Program-made: the position numbers and the translations under genes
Notes under the pieces: generated by a model
The model's database searches: none
Seen by the model: only the letters and a program-made list of their open reading frames with translations
Told to the model about the DNA's origin: nothing
Part shown: positions 56,038 through 64,000 of the stretch, piece after piece
Layout: the number at the start of each line of letters is the position of its first letter
How positions within the stretch are numbered: position 1 is the stretch's first letter
Assembly (NCBI RefSeq): GCF_009805705.1
Contig: NZ_VSMB01000005.1
Location: forward strand, 124,001-188,000
Direction of reading: 5' to 3'
DNA from: Ruania rhizosphaerae
GTDB lineage: Bacteria; Actinomycetota; Actinomycetes; Actinomycetales; Beutenbergiaceae
Length of the DNA stretch: 64,000 nucleotides

Positions 56038-56757
56038 ATGGCCACCGTCATCCTCGTCCGGCACGGACGTTCGACCGCCAACGTCGACGGCGTCCTCGCA
56101 GGGCGCACGCCAGGTGTACTGCTCGACGATCTCGGCCGGGAGCAGGCCGAGCGCACCGCGCAGCGACTCGCCGTGGTTCCCCTGGTGGAGGTGGTCTCCA
56201 GTCCGATCGAGCGGTGCGTGCAGACCGCCCGGACTCTCCTGGAGCAGCAGGACGATCTCGACTTGAGGCTGGATGAGGCCCTCACCGAGTGCGACTACGG
56301 GCGCTGGCAGGGCCTGTCGCTGGGCGACCTCGTCAAGGAGCCGCTGTGGCCGGTGGTCCAGAGCCAGCCCTCCGCGGTCGTCTTCCCCGGGGGTGAGTCG
56401 CTCGCGGCGATGCAGGCGCGCGCGGTGGGCGCCATCCGGCGCCGTGATGCTGAGATCGAGGCGAAGCACGGCGCGGGCGCGGTCTGGGCTGTGGTCAGCC
56501 ACGGTGACATCATCAAGTCCGTCCTCGCCGATGCGCTGGGTATGCACCTCGACCTCTTCCAGCGTCTCAACGTGGGCCCGGCGTCCATCTCCGTGATCCG
56601 CTATGGCACCTCCAGGCCGGATGTGATCTCGACCAACACCGAGTTCGGTGACCTGACGTGGTTGCGTTCGGCCGCACCTGCGGCGGATGCGCCGGTCGGG
56701 GGCGGGGCCGGGCGCGAGAGCGCAGGCCTTCACGACGGCGGAGGTTCCGCCTCGTAG
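56038..56757 (+). CDS. Histidine phosphatase of the MSMEG_4193 type
   Basis: The 239-residue phosphoglycerate-mutase-like enzyme has the RHG phosphate pocket (LVRHGRSTANVDGVLAGRTPG), second Arg/Glu in SSPIERCVQTARTL and ECDYGRWQG, and the second catalytic His in AVVSHGDIIKSVLADALG. In many actinobacteria it is found with DUF3090 and SCO1664 genes, and often mshC; the first two lie directly downstream here. The physiological substrate is not known. Confidence 0.9.
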   Translation: MATVILVRHGRSTANVDGVLAGRTPGVLLDDLGREQAERTAQRLAVVPLVEVVSSPIERCVQTARTLLEQQDDLDLRLDEALTECDYGRWQGLSLGDLVKEPLWPVVQSQPSAVVFPGGESLAAMQARAVGAIRRRDAEIEAKHGAGAVWAVVSHGDIIKSVLADALGMHLDLFQRLNVGPASISVIRYGTSRPDVISTNTEFGDLTWLRSAAPAADAPVGGGAGRESAGLHDGGGSAS

Positions 56758-56767
56758 ACTGGTCGCC

Positions 56768-57328
56768 ATGCCGACCCTCGTCCATGAGTACGACTGGCCC
56801 GATCGTGTGATCGTCGGGACCGTCGGTCGTCCCGGTGAACGTACCTTCTACCTGCAGGTCCGACACGGCGCCCGCTCCACCAGCGTGGCGCTCGAGAAGG
56901 AGCAGTCCGTCCTGCTCGCCGAGAAGATGGACCAGTTGCTGGACGAGGTGTCGCAGAACCCTGACCACCCGGCCAGCGCCCCGAAGGGTGTACCGGCCGA
57001 ACTGGTCGACACCGACCCCCTGGAGCAGCCGATCGAGGAGGACTTCCGCTCCGGTGCGCTGGGCCTGGGCTGGGATCCCCGGACGGCGCAGATCGTCATC
57101 GAAGCGTTTGCCCTGGAGGCCTCACAGGAGGGCGACGTGGACGGCCCGGATGAGGACGCCAGGTACGAGCCGAGCGAGGTGCTTCGCGTGCGGATCCCGG
57201 TCGGCACCGCACGCGCGTTCGCGCAGCGCACGCGCGAGGTCGCGCTCGCCGGACGCCCCATCTGCCCGCTCTGCGCCCGCCCCGTCGACCCGGACGGACA
57301 CGTCTGCAACCTGCTCGATGACCAGTGA
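56768..57328 (+). CDS. DUF3090 family protein
   Basis: The 186-residue protein begins PTLVHEYDWPDRVIVGTVG and has RTFYLQVRHGARSTSVALEKEQ and a C-terminal zinc-ribbon-like CPLCARPVDPDGHVC. This is the family conserved across mycothiol-producing actinobacteria. It overlaps the SCO1664 gene by 11 bp. Biochemical function is unknown. The ATG at 56768 is the start; the longer frame upstream runs into the phosphatase gene. Confidence 0.9.
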   Translation: MPTLVHEYDWPDRVIVGTVGRPGERTFYLQVRHGARSTSVALEKEQSVLLAEKMDQLLDEVSQNPDHPASAPKGVPAELVDTDPLEQPIEEDFRSGALGLGWDPRTAQIVIEAFALEASQEGDVDGPDEDARYEPSEVLRVRIPVGTARAFAQRTREVALAGRPICPLCARPVDPDGHVCNLLDDQ

Positions 57329-58106
57329 GAGACCGATCGCACTCGACGAGCAGGACCTGCAGGCCGGGGAACTGACGCTCGAGGGGCGGATCACCGTCGC
57401 CTCCAACGCGACGTTCGTCGGCAGGATCGGTGACGTCCGCGTCGTCTACAAACCAACTGCCGGCGAGCGGCCGCTGTGGGACTTCCCGGACCAGACTCTC
57501 GCACCTCGCGAGGTGGCCGCCTCCCTCGTCTCCGAGGCCCTTGACTGGCGGATCGTCCCCCGCACGTGGGTGCGTGACGGACCGCTCGGGCCCGGCATGG
57601 TGCAACTGTGGCAGGAGCCGGATGCGGAGCAGGATCCGGTGGACGTCGTCCGCTCGACCGCGGTGCCGCAGGGCTGGCGCACCGTGCTCGAAGGGCACGA
57701 CGAGGGCGGTCAGACCGTCGCCGTCATCCACGAGGACTCTCCGGCCCTGCGCCGCATCGCCGTCTTCGACGTGCTCGTCAACAATGCCGACCGCAAGGGC
57801 AGCCACATCCTGCCGGCGACCGACGGTCACCGCTACGGCGTGGACCACGGAGTCAGCTTCCACACCGAGCCCAAGCTGCGGACGGTGCTGTGGGGATGGA
57901 TCGGCGAAGCCCTCGATTCCGGCGAGATCGCCGGGGTGGAGCGGGTGGTCTCGGGGCTGAGCGGCGATCTCGGACAGCGGCTTTGTGCCTTGCTGAGCCA
58001 GCCGGAGGTCGAGGCCCTCGCCGCGCGATGCGACCATCTCCTCGCTACGGGGGTGTTTCCTCAGCCTGACGGGCATGCCCCAGCGGTTCCCTGGCCCTTG
58101 TTCTGA
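57318..58106 (+). CDS. SCO1664-family protein (kinase-like fold)
   Basis: The 262-residue protein has a nucleotide-binding Lys in VRVVYKPTAGERPLWDF, and a catalytic-loop-like FDVLVNNADRKGSHIL followed by HRYGVDHGVSFH, the DxxxxN/D-like pair of PI3/4-kinase-related folds. The family belongs to the mshC-linked trio. Translational overlap with DUF3090 suggests a complex. The substrate is unknown. It converges with the alpha/beta hydrolase gene. Confidence 0.88.
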   Translation: MTSERPIALDEQDLQAGELTLEGRITVASNATFVGRIGDVRVVYKPTAGERPLWDFPDQTLAPREVAASLVSEALDWRIVPRTWVRDGPLGPGMVQLWQEPDAEQDPVDVVRSTAVPQGWRTVLEGHDEGGQTVAVIHEDSPALRRIAVFDVLVNNADRKGSHILPATDGHRYGVDHGVSFHTEPKLRTVLWGWIGEALDSGEIAGVERVVSGLSGDLGQRLCALLSQPEVEALAARCDHLLATGVFPQPDGHAPAVPWPLF

Positions 58107-58137
58107 TGGGCTCGGGAGAACCTCACGTGATCGCGGG

Positions 58138-58890
58138 CTACCGCAGGTACGGCTCCACCCAGGCCGACGCGATCCGCGCCGCGCGCTGAGCCTGCCCGGG
58201 CTCGGTCAGCAGGTGATCGGCCCCCTCCAGCGAGACGAAGCTGCGCGGATGGCGGGCCATCCGGAAGATCTCGCTGGCGTTGTCGATGCCGACGGTGTTG
58301 TCGATGGGGGAGTGCATGATGAGCAGTGGCCGGTCCAGGGTGCTGACCTTGTCCGTCAGGTCCGCGCTCCGCACATCCTCCACGAAGGCACGCTTGAGGG
58401 TCAGTGCCCGGCCGCCGACCAGCCACTCGGCGCTGCCGTCCTGGCAGGCGCGGCCGACCACCGCGTCGTAGTGACGTTCCACATTGCTCGGGTCCGAAGG
58501 TGCCCCGATGCTGACGACGGCGCCCACGTCGGCATCCCGGCCGGCGGCGATCGCGGCCGCACCACCCCAGGAGTGGCCTACCAGGACGGAGACGGGCATA
58601 CCGCGCTCGGCCATGAATCGCGCGGCGGCCACCGTGTCGTGAACCTTCACGGTGAACGAGCCATCACCCCAGTCGCCGTCGGAGTCGGAGAGCCCCAGGG
58701 CGTCGAAGCGGAGCATCCCGATGCCCTCGGCGGCCAACTGCTTGCAGATACGCACAGCCGCGGGGGAGTCCTTGCCGAGGGTGAAGCCGTGCACGAAGAT
58801 CCCCCATCCTCGTGTCGCGCCCTCGGGCACGTCGAGCACACCCGCGAGTGTCGGTCCCGTTGAGCTCGGGAAGCGCACCCGTTCGGCCAT
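58138..58890 (-). CDS. Alpha/beta hydrolase (OsmC-linked type)
   Basis: The 250-residue protein has the oxyanion region FVHGFTLGKDSPAAVRICKQLA and nucleophile elbow VLVGHSWGGAAAIAA (Ser in GHSWGG). The Asp is in IMHSPIDNTVGIDNA and the His in LEGADHLLT. It resembles the hydrolase domain of bifunctional hydrolase/OsmC proteins, but no OsmC domain is present. The start is ATG 58890, seven bases after GGAGGG; 58908 is possible. Confidence 0.88.
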   Translation of the reverse strand: MAERVRFPSSTGPTLAGVLDVPEGATRGWGIFVHGFTLGKDSPAAVRICKQLAAEGIGMLRFDALGLSDSDGDWGDGSFTVKVHDTVAAARFMAERGMPVSVLVGHSWGGAAAIAAGRDADVGAVVSIGAPSDPSNVERHYDAVVGRACQDGSAEWLVGGRALTLKRAFVEDVRSADLTDKVSTLDRPLLIMHSPIDNTVGIDNASEIFRMARHPRSFVSLEGADHLLTEPGQAQRAARIASAWVEPYLR

Positions 58891-59073
58891 TCGTGATCCC
58901 TCCAGCATGAGTCCTCGGACGGACACCGTACCGCCTGCCACCGCGCCGACCCGGTGGTGGCCCGACATAGCCCAGAAGCCGAGAAGATCGGTCGCAGATG
59001 CGCGAATCCGCAGTCGCGCTAGGCTGCGGATGAGGGTCTGGGTGCACCCGGACCCGGCTGCAAGGAGCAGGCC

Positions 59074-60462
59074 ATGGGCAAGGTGGACAGCGACTACCTG
59101 GTCGTCGGCGCCGGCGCCGCGGGTATGGCATTCACCGATGCGCTGATCGATCACAGTGACGCGAGCGTCACGCTGGTGGACCGGCGCCCTGGCCCGGGCG
59201 GGCACTGGCTGGACGCCTACCCGTTCGTACGCCTGCATCAGGCCTCCTCGTTCTACGGGGTGGCCTCGACGCTGCTCGGTGAGGGACGCCGTCAGACGCA
59301 GGGACCCGAAGCGGGACTGCACGAACGGGCAGACCGTGAGCAGATCTGCGCCTACTACCAGTCAGTACTGAACAATCGCCTCGTCGCGTCCGGGCAGGTG
59401 CGGTTCCTCCCGCGTAGCCACTACGACTGGGACCGGCGCGTACTCACGTGCGACGGCGCCCGGTACGAGGTGTCGCAGCGTTGCCGGATCGTGGACGCGC
59501 AGTACCTTGCCCCCGAGATCCCGGCGACGACCCCGCCGCCCTTCGAGGTCGCCGACCGGGCGCGCGTCGTGGCCGTCAACGATCTCCCGCGAGTGGACGA
59601 TGCCCCGAGCCAGTACGTCATCGTGGGGTCGGGGAAGACCGCCACCGATGCTGTGATCTGGTTGCTCGGCCACGGCGTCGACCCGGAGGGGATCTGCTGG
59701 GTGCGGCCGCGTGAACCGTGGATGCTCAACCGCGCCAAGGTGCAGCCCGATCCGGACGTGTTCCTGGATATGGCGGCCGACATCTTCGAGAGTGCGGTGG
59801 CCGCGCGGTCGGTCGACGACCTGTTCCTCCGACTCGAAGAGGCCGGCGTGATGATGCGCATCAACCGGGCACTCACGCCCACGATGGCGCGGGCTCCCAC
59901 ACTGGCCACGTGGGAGCTGGACTCGCTGCGCAGTATCGAGAACGTGGTTCGACGTGGGCGCCTGCGGCGCGTGGAGCGAGGGCGGCTGATCCTCGACGGC
60001 GGCGCTGTGGACGTCCACGACGACGCTCTGATCGTGCACTGCGCAGCGCACGGGCTGCGCCATGAATCGTCGGTCCCGATCTGGGGGCGTGATGCGATCA
60101 CGGTTCAGCCGACCCGGGCCGGGTTCCCGTGCTTCGGGGCAGCGCTCATCGGCTACATCGAAGCCACCCGGGCCGGCGACGATGCGAAGCACGATGATGC
60201 GAAGAACCGGGTGTGCCCCTCCTCGCCCTACCCGAGCACACCGGCGGACTGGGTAAGAACGAACATTCATGGAACGAGGTCGGCGATGGCGTTCGGTGCG
60301 GAGCCGGACATTGCCGCCTGGGCGCACACCGTGGCACTGAACCCAGCCCGCGTACCCGCTGGACTCAGCTCGCCGGCGTTGCAGGCCGTGCAGCACAGAC
60401 TGGCCATACAGACCGGTCCGGGCCTGGCTGCGCTCGTCCGGCTCCACGATCGAGCGGTGTGA
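59074..60462 (+). CDS. NAD(P)/FAD-binding monooxygenase-like flavoprotein
   Basis: The 462-residue protein has a first dinucleotide fold YLVVGAGAAGMAFTDALI with PGPGGHWLDAYPFVRLHQ, typical of FMO/BVMO-like flavoproteins, and a second fold YVIVGSGKTATDAVIWLLGHG that would bind NAD(P)H. The C-terminal region is helical. The classical FxGxxxHxxxW/P fingerprint is not evident, so I do not call it a monooxygenase with confidence. Homologues are common in actinobacteria. It is a single gene, divergent from the hydrolase. Confidence 0.83.
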   Translation: MGKVDSDYLVVGAGAAGMAFTDALIDHSDASVTLVDRRPGPGGHWLDAYPFVRLHQASSFYGVASTLLGEGRRQTQGPEAGLHERADREQICAYYQSVLNNRLVASGQVRFLPRSHYDWDRRVLTCDGARYEVSQRCRIVDAQYLAPEIPATTPPPFEVADRARVVAVNDLPRVDDAPSQYVIVGSGKTATDAVIWLLGHGVDPEGICWVRPREPWMLNRAKVQPDPDVFLDMAADIFESAVAARSVDDLFLRLEEAGVMMRINRALTPTMARAPTLATWELDSLRSIENVVRRGRLRRVERGRLILDGGAVDVHDDALIVHCAAHGLRHESSVPIWGRDAITVQPTRAGFPCFGAALIGYIEATRAGDDAKHDDAKNRVCPSSPYPSTPADWVRTNIHGTRSAMAFGAEPDIAAWAHTVALNPARVPAGLSSPALQAVQHRLAIQTGPGLAALVRLHDRAV

Positions 60463-60578
60463 GGCTGCCGGAGCGCACAGGATGCTGGCCGAGGAGTCGA
60501 TCAGATCTGCTAGCCTGCGGGAAGCCCAGCCTCCTTCGACCCGAAGAGATCCTGGGCAGACGCAACCGCGTCGGGCGT

Positions 60579-60617
60579 GTGGCCGGACTTCGTTTCCGAG
60601 TCGTGCGCCAGCGGTGA
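60579..60617 (+). CDS. Possible leader peptide of ilvB
   Basis: A GTG-initiated 12-codon frame reads AGLRFRVVRQR after the start and stops at TGA 60615-60617, 105 bp before ilvB. It includes adjacent Val codons and a Leu, as expected for a branched-chain attenuator, but no ribosome binding site is clear. It could be chance. Confidence 0.35.
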   Translation: MAGLRFRVVRQR

Positions 60618-60662
60618 GGGCCGTTCCTATCCGGATCACTCTGAGCCCAGCGACCGTCCATG

Positions 60663-60705
60663 GTCTCGTGCGGACTCCCTGCCAGCGCGAGACGTGTGCC
60701 TCTCG
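60663..60705 (+). promoter_or_regulatory. Alternative hairpins before ilvB (candidate attenuator)
   Basis: GTCTCGTGC (60663-60671) pairs with GCGCGAGAC (60685-60693). CGAGA (60688-60692) can instead pair with TCTCG (60701-60705) downstream. Mutually exclusive pairing is the basis of attenuation. There is no T-run; the second hairpin would end just before the ilvB ribosome site. Confidence 0.4.
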
Positions 60706-60722
60706 TGTCCAGGAGTGTTCTC

Positions 60723-62537
60723 GTGTCCGTGCCCCTGTCTGCATCCTTACGCTCGACCCGGCGTCGGCCGGCCCTCCTTCCTCCCGGCGTCCCCGACGGG
60801 ACGATGATGACAGGCGCCGAAGCGGTGGTGCGCTCCCTGGAGCGACTCGGGGTGCGCGACGTCTTCGGGATTCCCGGCGGATCCATCCTCCCCACCTACG
60901 ACGCGTTGCTCTCCTCGACCCGGATCCGGCACGTGCTCGTCCGCCACGAGCAGGGTGCCGGGCATGCGGCCGAGGGCTACGCATGCACCACCGGTCAGGT
61001 CGGTGTCGCGATGGCAACCAGCGGCCCCGGCGCGACGAATCTCGTCACGGCACTCTTGGATGCCCAGCTGGACTCGGTGCCGCTGCTGGTGATCACCGGT
61101 CAGGTCTCCTCCCATGTGCTCGGAACAGACGCCTTTCAGGAAGCCGATATCGTCGGCATGACGCTCTCGGTGACCAAGCACTCCTTCCTGGTGACTGATC
61201 CTGCGGACATCCCCGCTGTTCTCGCGCACGCACACGCGCTGGCCACCTCCGGCCGGCCCGGGCCGGTGCTCGTGGACATCACCAAGGATGCGCAGCAGGA
61301 GACCGCGCCGTTCGTGTGGCCGACGTCGAACCCGCCCGGCGATCCCGAGCGAGCCGCCGGCCGCGTCCGCCACTCCCAGGTGCGACGGGCTGCGCAGGAG
61401 ATCGCCGGAGCGCACCGGCCCGTGCTGTACGTGGGCGGGGGCGTGGTCCGTGGACGGGCCGCGGACGAGCTGCGCGAGCTGGCCGAGGTGGTGGGTGCCC
61501 CGGTGGTGACGACGCTCAATGCCCGTGGTGCCTTCCCCGATTCCCATCCGCTGGCACTGGGAATGCCCGGTATGCACGGAACGGTCCCCGCCGTGCTGGG
61601 AATGCAGCGCGCTGACCTGCTGATCGCCGTCGGTGCACGATTCGACGAGCGGGTCACCGGCGTCCGGAGTGGCTTCGCACCGCAGGCGCGCGTGGTCCAT
61701 CTGGACGTCGACCCCGCCGAGATCTCCAAGGTTCGCCATGCCGATATCCCCATCGTTGCTCACGTGCGCTCGGCACTGCCTCAGCTGGCACAGGCTGTTC
61801 GGAGCATCGACCCGGCCGACCGAGCCAGCCTGGAGTCGTGGTGGGGCGAGTTGAACCGGCTCCGTCGTGACTTTCCACTCGGCTACCCGCCCGCCAGTGA
61901 CGGACGGATCCCTGCCCAGCAGGTGATCCAGCAGCTCGGCCACCTCACCGGCCCGGAGGCCATCTACGCGACCGGCGTCGGGCAGCACCAGATGTGGGCC
62001 GCGCAGTTCCTGCCGTTCGAGCGCCCCTATGCGTGGCTCAGTTCAGGTGGCGCCGGGACGATGGGCTATGCCATCCCCGCGGCCATGGGTGCGAAGGTCG
62101 CCGCACCGGGGCGGGTGGTGTGGGCCATCGACGGTGACGGGTCGTTCCAGATGACGAACCAGGAACTGGCGACCTGCGCCATCGAAGGCATCCCCCTCAA
62201 AGTTGCCGTGATCAACAACTCCTGGCTCGGGATGATCCGGCAGTGGCAGACGTTGTTCTACGGGCAGCGGTACTCCCACAGTGACCTGGGGCCGCAGCGG
62301 CAGGCTCCGATCCCGGACGTGGTGGGTCTGGCCGAAGCGTACGGGTGCGTGGGAATGCGGGTGGAGCGTGAGGCCCAGATCGACGCCGCGATCGAGACGG
62401 CACTCGGGATCCATGACCGGCCAGTGGTCATCGACTTCGTGGTCAGTCGCGACTCGATGGTGTGGCCGATGGTGCCGCAGGGCGTCAGCAACGATCAGAT
62501 TCGCTACGCGCACGAGCGTTCGTTCGGCGAGGAGTGA
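60723..62537 (+). CDS. ilvB: Acetolactate synthase large subunit
   Basis: The 604-residue ThDP enzyme has [25 protein letters not shown] at the start of the Pyr domain with the catalytic Glu in [14 protein letters not shown], the FAD/middle domain, and the ThDP/Mg motif in [48 protein letters not shown] is the herbicide-site region. It makes acetolactate or acetohydroxybutyrate in branched-chain amino acid synthesis. I use GTG 60723 with AGGAG upstream. The next gene is on the opposite strand; no ilvN or ilvC follows, which is unusual. Confidence 0.92.
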   Translation: MSVPLSASLRSTRRRPALLPPGVPDGTMMTGAEAVVRSLERLGVRDVFGIPGGSILPTYDALLSSTRIRHVLVRHEQGAGHAAEGYACTTGQVGVAMATSGPGATNLVTALLDAQLDSVPLLVITGQVSSHVLGTDAFQEADIVGMTLSVTKHSFLVTDPADIPAVLAHAHALATSGRPGPVLVDITKDAQQETAPFVWPTSNPPGDPERAAGRVRHSQVRRAAQEIAGAHRPVLYVGGGVVRGRAADELRELAEVVGAPVVTTLNARGAFPDSHPLALGMPGMHGTVPAVLGMQRADLLIAVGARFDERVTGVRSGFAPQARVVHLDVDPAEISKVRHADIPIVAHVRSALPQLAQAVRSIDPADRASLESWWGELNRLRRDFPLGYPPASDGRIPAQQVIQQLGHLTGPEAIYATGVGQHQMWAAQFLPFERPYAWLSSGGAGTMGYAIPAAMGAKVAAPGRVVWAIDGDGSFQMTNQELATCAIEGIPLKVAVINNSWLGMIRQWQTLFYGQRYSHSDLGPQRQAPIPDVVGLAEAYGCVGMRVEREAQIDAAIETALGIHDRPVVIDFVVSRDSMVWPMVPQGVSNDQIRYAHERSFGEE

Positions 62538-62564
62538 CGGCCGCCTTCAGGCAGTTGCTCCGTG

Positions 62565-63677
62565 TCACGCCTTGGTCTGGTGTGGCCATTGCTCGATCGC
62601 CGCATCGATCCGCGCCCGGGTGCCCCGGTTGACCTGCTCCACCAGTTCTACGACGGTGCCGCCTGACATCCGAGCACCACCCGACTTCCGAGCCGACTTC
62701 CGAGGCGGCTTCCACGTGCCCACCACGACGCCGTCGACGAGTACCGCTGGCCGGAACACCCCGTTGCCGCCCGGCACGAGCGCACGCAGCGCCTCCGGGC
62801 TCGCGACCAGGGACCGGTCGGCGTAGCCGAGGATCCACTCGTCGAAACCGGGGACCAGGTCGATCTGCGGAGTCTCGTTCGCGGGCAGTCCGGACCCAGG
62901 CGCGTCGCTGTCTGGCTCCTGATCATCGGCGAGTATCCAGGAGGCGGTGCTGTCCACGCTCACCTCCACCAGGTCCTCGATCGTGGCCGCGGCCTTCCGC
63001 AGCTGTGTCTTCGGCAGTTTGGTCCACCACGCGAGGTCGGCGAGCGTCACCGGTCCGCGGGCGGCAACGTAGCTCCGGATCACCTGGGCCAGTGCCGCGT
63101 CCGGATCCGCTTCCGGGGAGGTGGTGGTCAGCTCGAGGAGTTGGTCGCCGGTCTCGGCGAATCGACCCCAGTGGATCAGTGCGTCCACCGCCAGATGCAT
63201 CAGCAGGTGGTAGCCGCGCCCGTTCGCGGTAGCGATCCCCGCCGTGTCCCACAGCTCCAACGCCTCGCCACGGGTGCGTGGACGCTCCTGCAGCGCCTCG
63301 GCCAGCAGATCGCGTGCCCTCCCGATCGTGTGATCGTCCAAACCGAGTTGTTCCCGACGGCGGGTGGTCGCCCTGTGCGTCCGCTCCGCCGTGAGGGACA
63401 GCAGGGTGGCCAGGTGCCCTGGTGTGGTGGCGAACAGGGTGCCTCGCATCGGCCAGGACCGCACCAGGTGACCGGTATCGAAAGCCCGCCGGACGTCGTC
63501 GACGGTGGTGCCCGGACGCGAGCGGATCGCGATAGCCCGCAGCACAGCGGGCAGATCCTGACCCTGGAGCGCGACAGCGCGCTCGACCACCTCGCCCGGA
63601 CTCAGACGGGATCCGCCCAGCAACTGCCGCTGCCGGCGCCGTCCACGCGCCAGCGGTACCGGGATCTCACGGCTCAT
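62565..63677 (-). CDS. Winged-helix DNA-binding domain protein (HTH_42)
   Basis: The 370-residue protein matches the HTH_42 (YcaQ/AlkX-like) family: VVERAVALQGQDLPAVLRAIAIRSR, HLVRSWPMRGTLFATTPGHLATL, and the C-terminal FDEWILGYADRSLV and GNGVFRPAVLVDGVVVGTWK. Family members, such as E. coli YcaQ, are glycosylases for crosslinked DNA; this gives a possible repair role. It overlaps the following acetyltransferase by 4 bp (ATGA on the minus strand). Confidence 0.88.
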   Translation of the reverse strand: MSREIPVPLARGRRRQRQLLGGSRLSPGEVVERAVALQGQDLPAVLRAIAIRSRPGTTVDDVRRAFDTGHLVRSWPMRGTLFATTPGHLATLLSLTAERTHRATTRRREQLGLDDHTIGRARDLLAEALQERPRTRGEALELWDTAGIATANGRGYHLLMHLAVDALIHWGRFAETGDQLLELTTTSPEADPDAALAQVIRSYVAARGPVTLADLAWWTKLPKTQLRKAAATIEDLVEVSVDSTASWILADDQEPDSDAPGSGLPANETPQIDLVPGFDEWILGYADRSLVASPEALRALVPGGNGVFRPAVLVDGVVVGTWKPPRKSARKSGGARMSGGTVVELVEQVNRGTRARIDAAIEQWPHQTKA

Positions 63678-64000
63678 GGCTGCACCCTCCGGCGGACCAT
63701 GATGCGGTGCCGCCTGTCGTCGACGGGATTGTCCGGGTCGAGCTCACCATCCGCGGCGTGGCTGAACCCGGCCTTCTCCAGCGCCCGCCAGGAGCGCGTG
63801 TTGTCGGCATGGACTGCCACGACGACGTCACCGGAATCAGCGTGGACCGCCCACTGCTGACGCACGAGCCGGTCGATCATCTCCGGCCCGACGCCGCGAC
63901 CGAGCGCCGACTCCTCCCCGATGAGGTAGTCGATGGACACGGCGTCCCCGGGTACGGGAAGGATCTGCCGCATCTGGGTGAGGTACTCGCGCTCATCGGA
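63674..64000 (-). CDS. GNAT acetyltransferase of AAC(6') type, C-terminal part
   Basis: The frame runs off the end of the window, so the N-terminus is missing. The visible 108 residues contain VSIDYLIGEESALGRGVGPEMIDRLV (acetyl-CoA loop) and HADNTRSWRALEKAGF, as in aminoglycoside 6'-N-acetyltransferases and IucA-like GNATs. It lies just upstream of the HTH_42 gene and overlaps its start. Drug resistance cannot be claimed from this fragment. Confidence 0.8.
   Translation of the reverse strand, partial: SDEREYLTQMRQILPVPGDAVSIDYLIGEESALGRGVGPEMIDRLVRQQWAVHADSGDVVVAVHADNTRSWRALEKAGFSHAADGELDPDNPVDDRRHRIMVRRRVQP

Noticed and set aside
60463-60722. T-box riboswitch before ilvB
   Set aside because: No T-box sequence (AGGGUGGNACCGCG-like) or specifier-loop structure is visible; T-boxes in actinobacteria mostly precede ileS.

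Overview
The window is a chromosome segment of a high-GC actinobacterium. GTG and TTG starts are common. The window carries a DUF222/HNH endonuclease, an IdeR-type DtxR regulator, a c-di-AMP riboswitch before an NlpC/P60 hydrolase, and the DUF3090/SCO1664/MSMEG_4193 trio typical of mycothiol-producing actinobacteria. It also has the mscL / fmdB / 5-FTHF-ligase / galU / moeA / rimJ gene order known from Mycobacterium and relatives. A member of the Micrococcales (Ruania/Beutenbergia/Georgenia-like) is my inference; no rRNA or marker gene is present to prove it. Several genes have a -10 hexamer about 7 bp before the start codon, which points to leaderless mRNAs.

Layout. 1-5.3 kb: end of a purine permease, a repeat-rich intergenic region, an SOS-box-controlled HNH endonuclease, and a MarR-MFS efflux pair with its own operator. 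5.35-9.55 kb: a TPP riboswitch and the ykoFEDC thiamine-precursor ECF importer. 9.6-12.5 kb (minus): citrate synthase, serC and an SDR, divergent from ideR. 13.4-14.5 kb: c-di-AMP riboswitch and cell-wall hydrolase. 14.6-17.2 kb: universal stress protein, rocD and an SRPBCC protein. 17.26 kb: tRNA-Arg(CCT). 17.5-22.1 kb: a 1451-residue DUF4011-type helicase/nuclease homologue whose catalytic motifs all look degenerate, followed by a small conserved-looking ORF. 22.1-31.1 kb: mscL, SAF protein, FmdB/Ruc-like zinc ribbon, penicillin acylase, 5-FTHF cyclo-ligase, galU, moeA, rimJ and a membrane protein.

31.1-49.2 kb is an accessory carbohydrate-catabolism block around tRNA-Ala(CGC), whose 3' end is duplicated about 100 bp downstream. 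It holds a secreted beta-helix protein, an FAD oxidoreductase, a 1575-residue secreted multidomain protein with two golvesin-like C-terminal domains, and an IclR regulator. A YesL/SDR/DHDPS-type operon follows. A divergent operon then encodes an ABC sugar-type importer, an enolase-superfamily dehydratase/racemase, a polysaccharide pyruvyl transferase homologue and, nearby, an isochorismatase. Together they look like a pathway that breaks down an exopolymer, imports a sugar acid or oligosaccharide and dehydrates/cleaves it.

49.2-53.1 kb: fatty-acid desaturase, histidine kinase and response regulator arranged like a DesK/DesR membrane-fluidity system, with a shared CCCCTACT half-site. 53.2-64 kb: a DUF4143 ATPase, a GNAT, DsbA/FrnE, the histidine phosphatase/DUF3090/SCO1664 operon, an alpha/beta hydrolase, a flavoprotein, an ilvB without ilvN behind a possible leader-peptide attenuator, a winged-helix protein and a truncated acetyltransferase.
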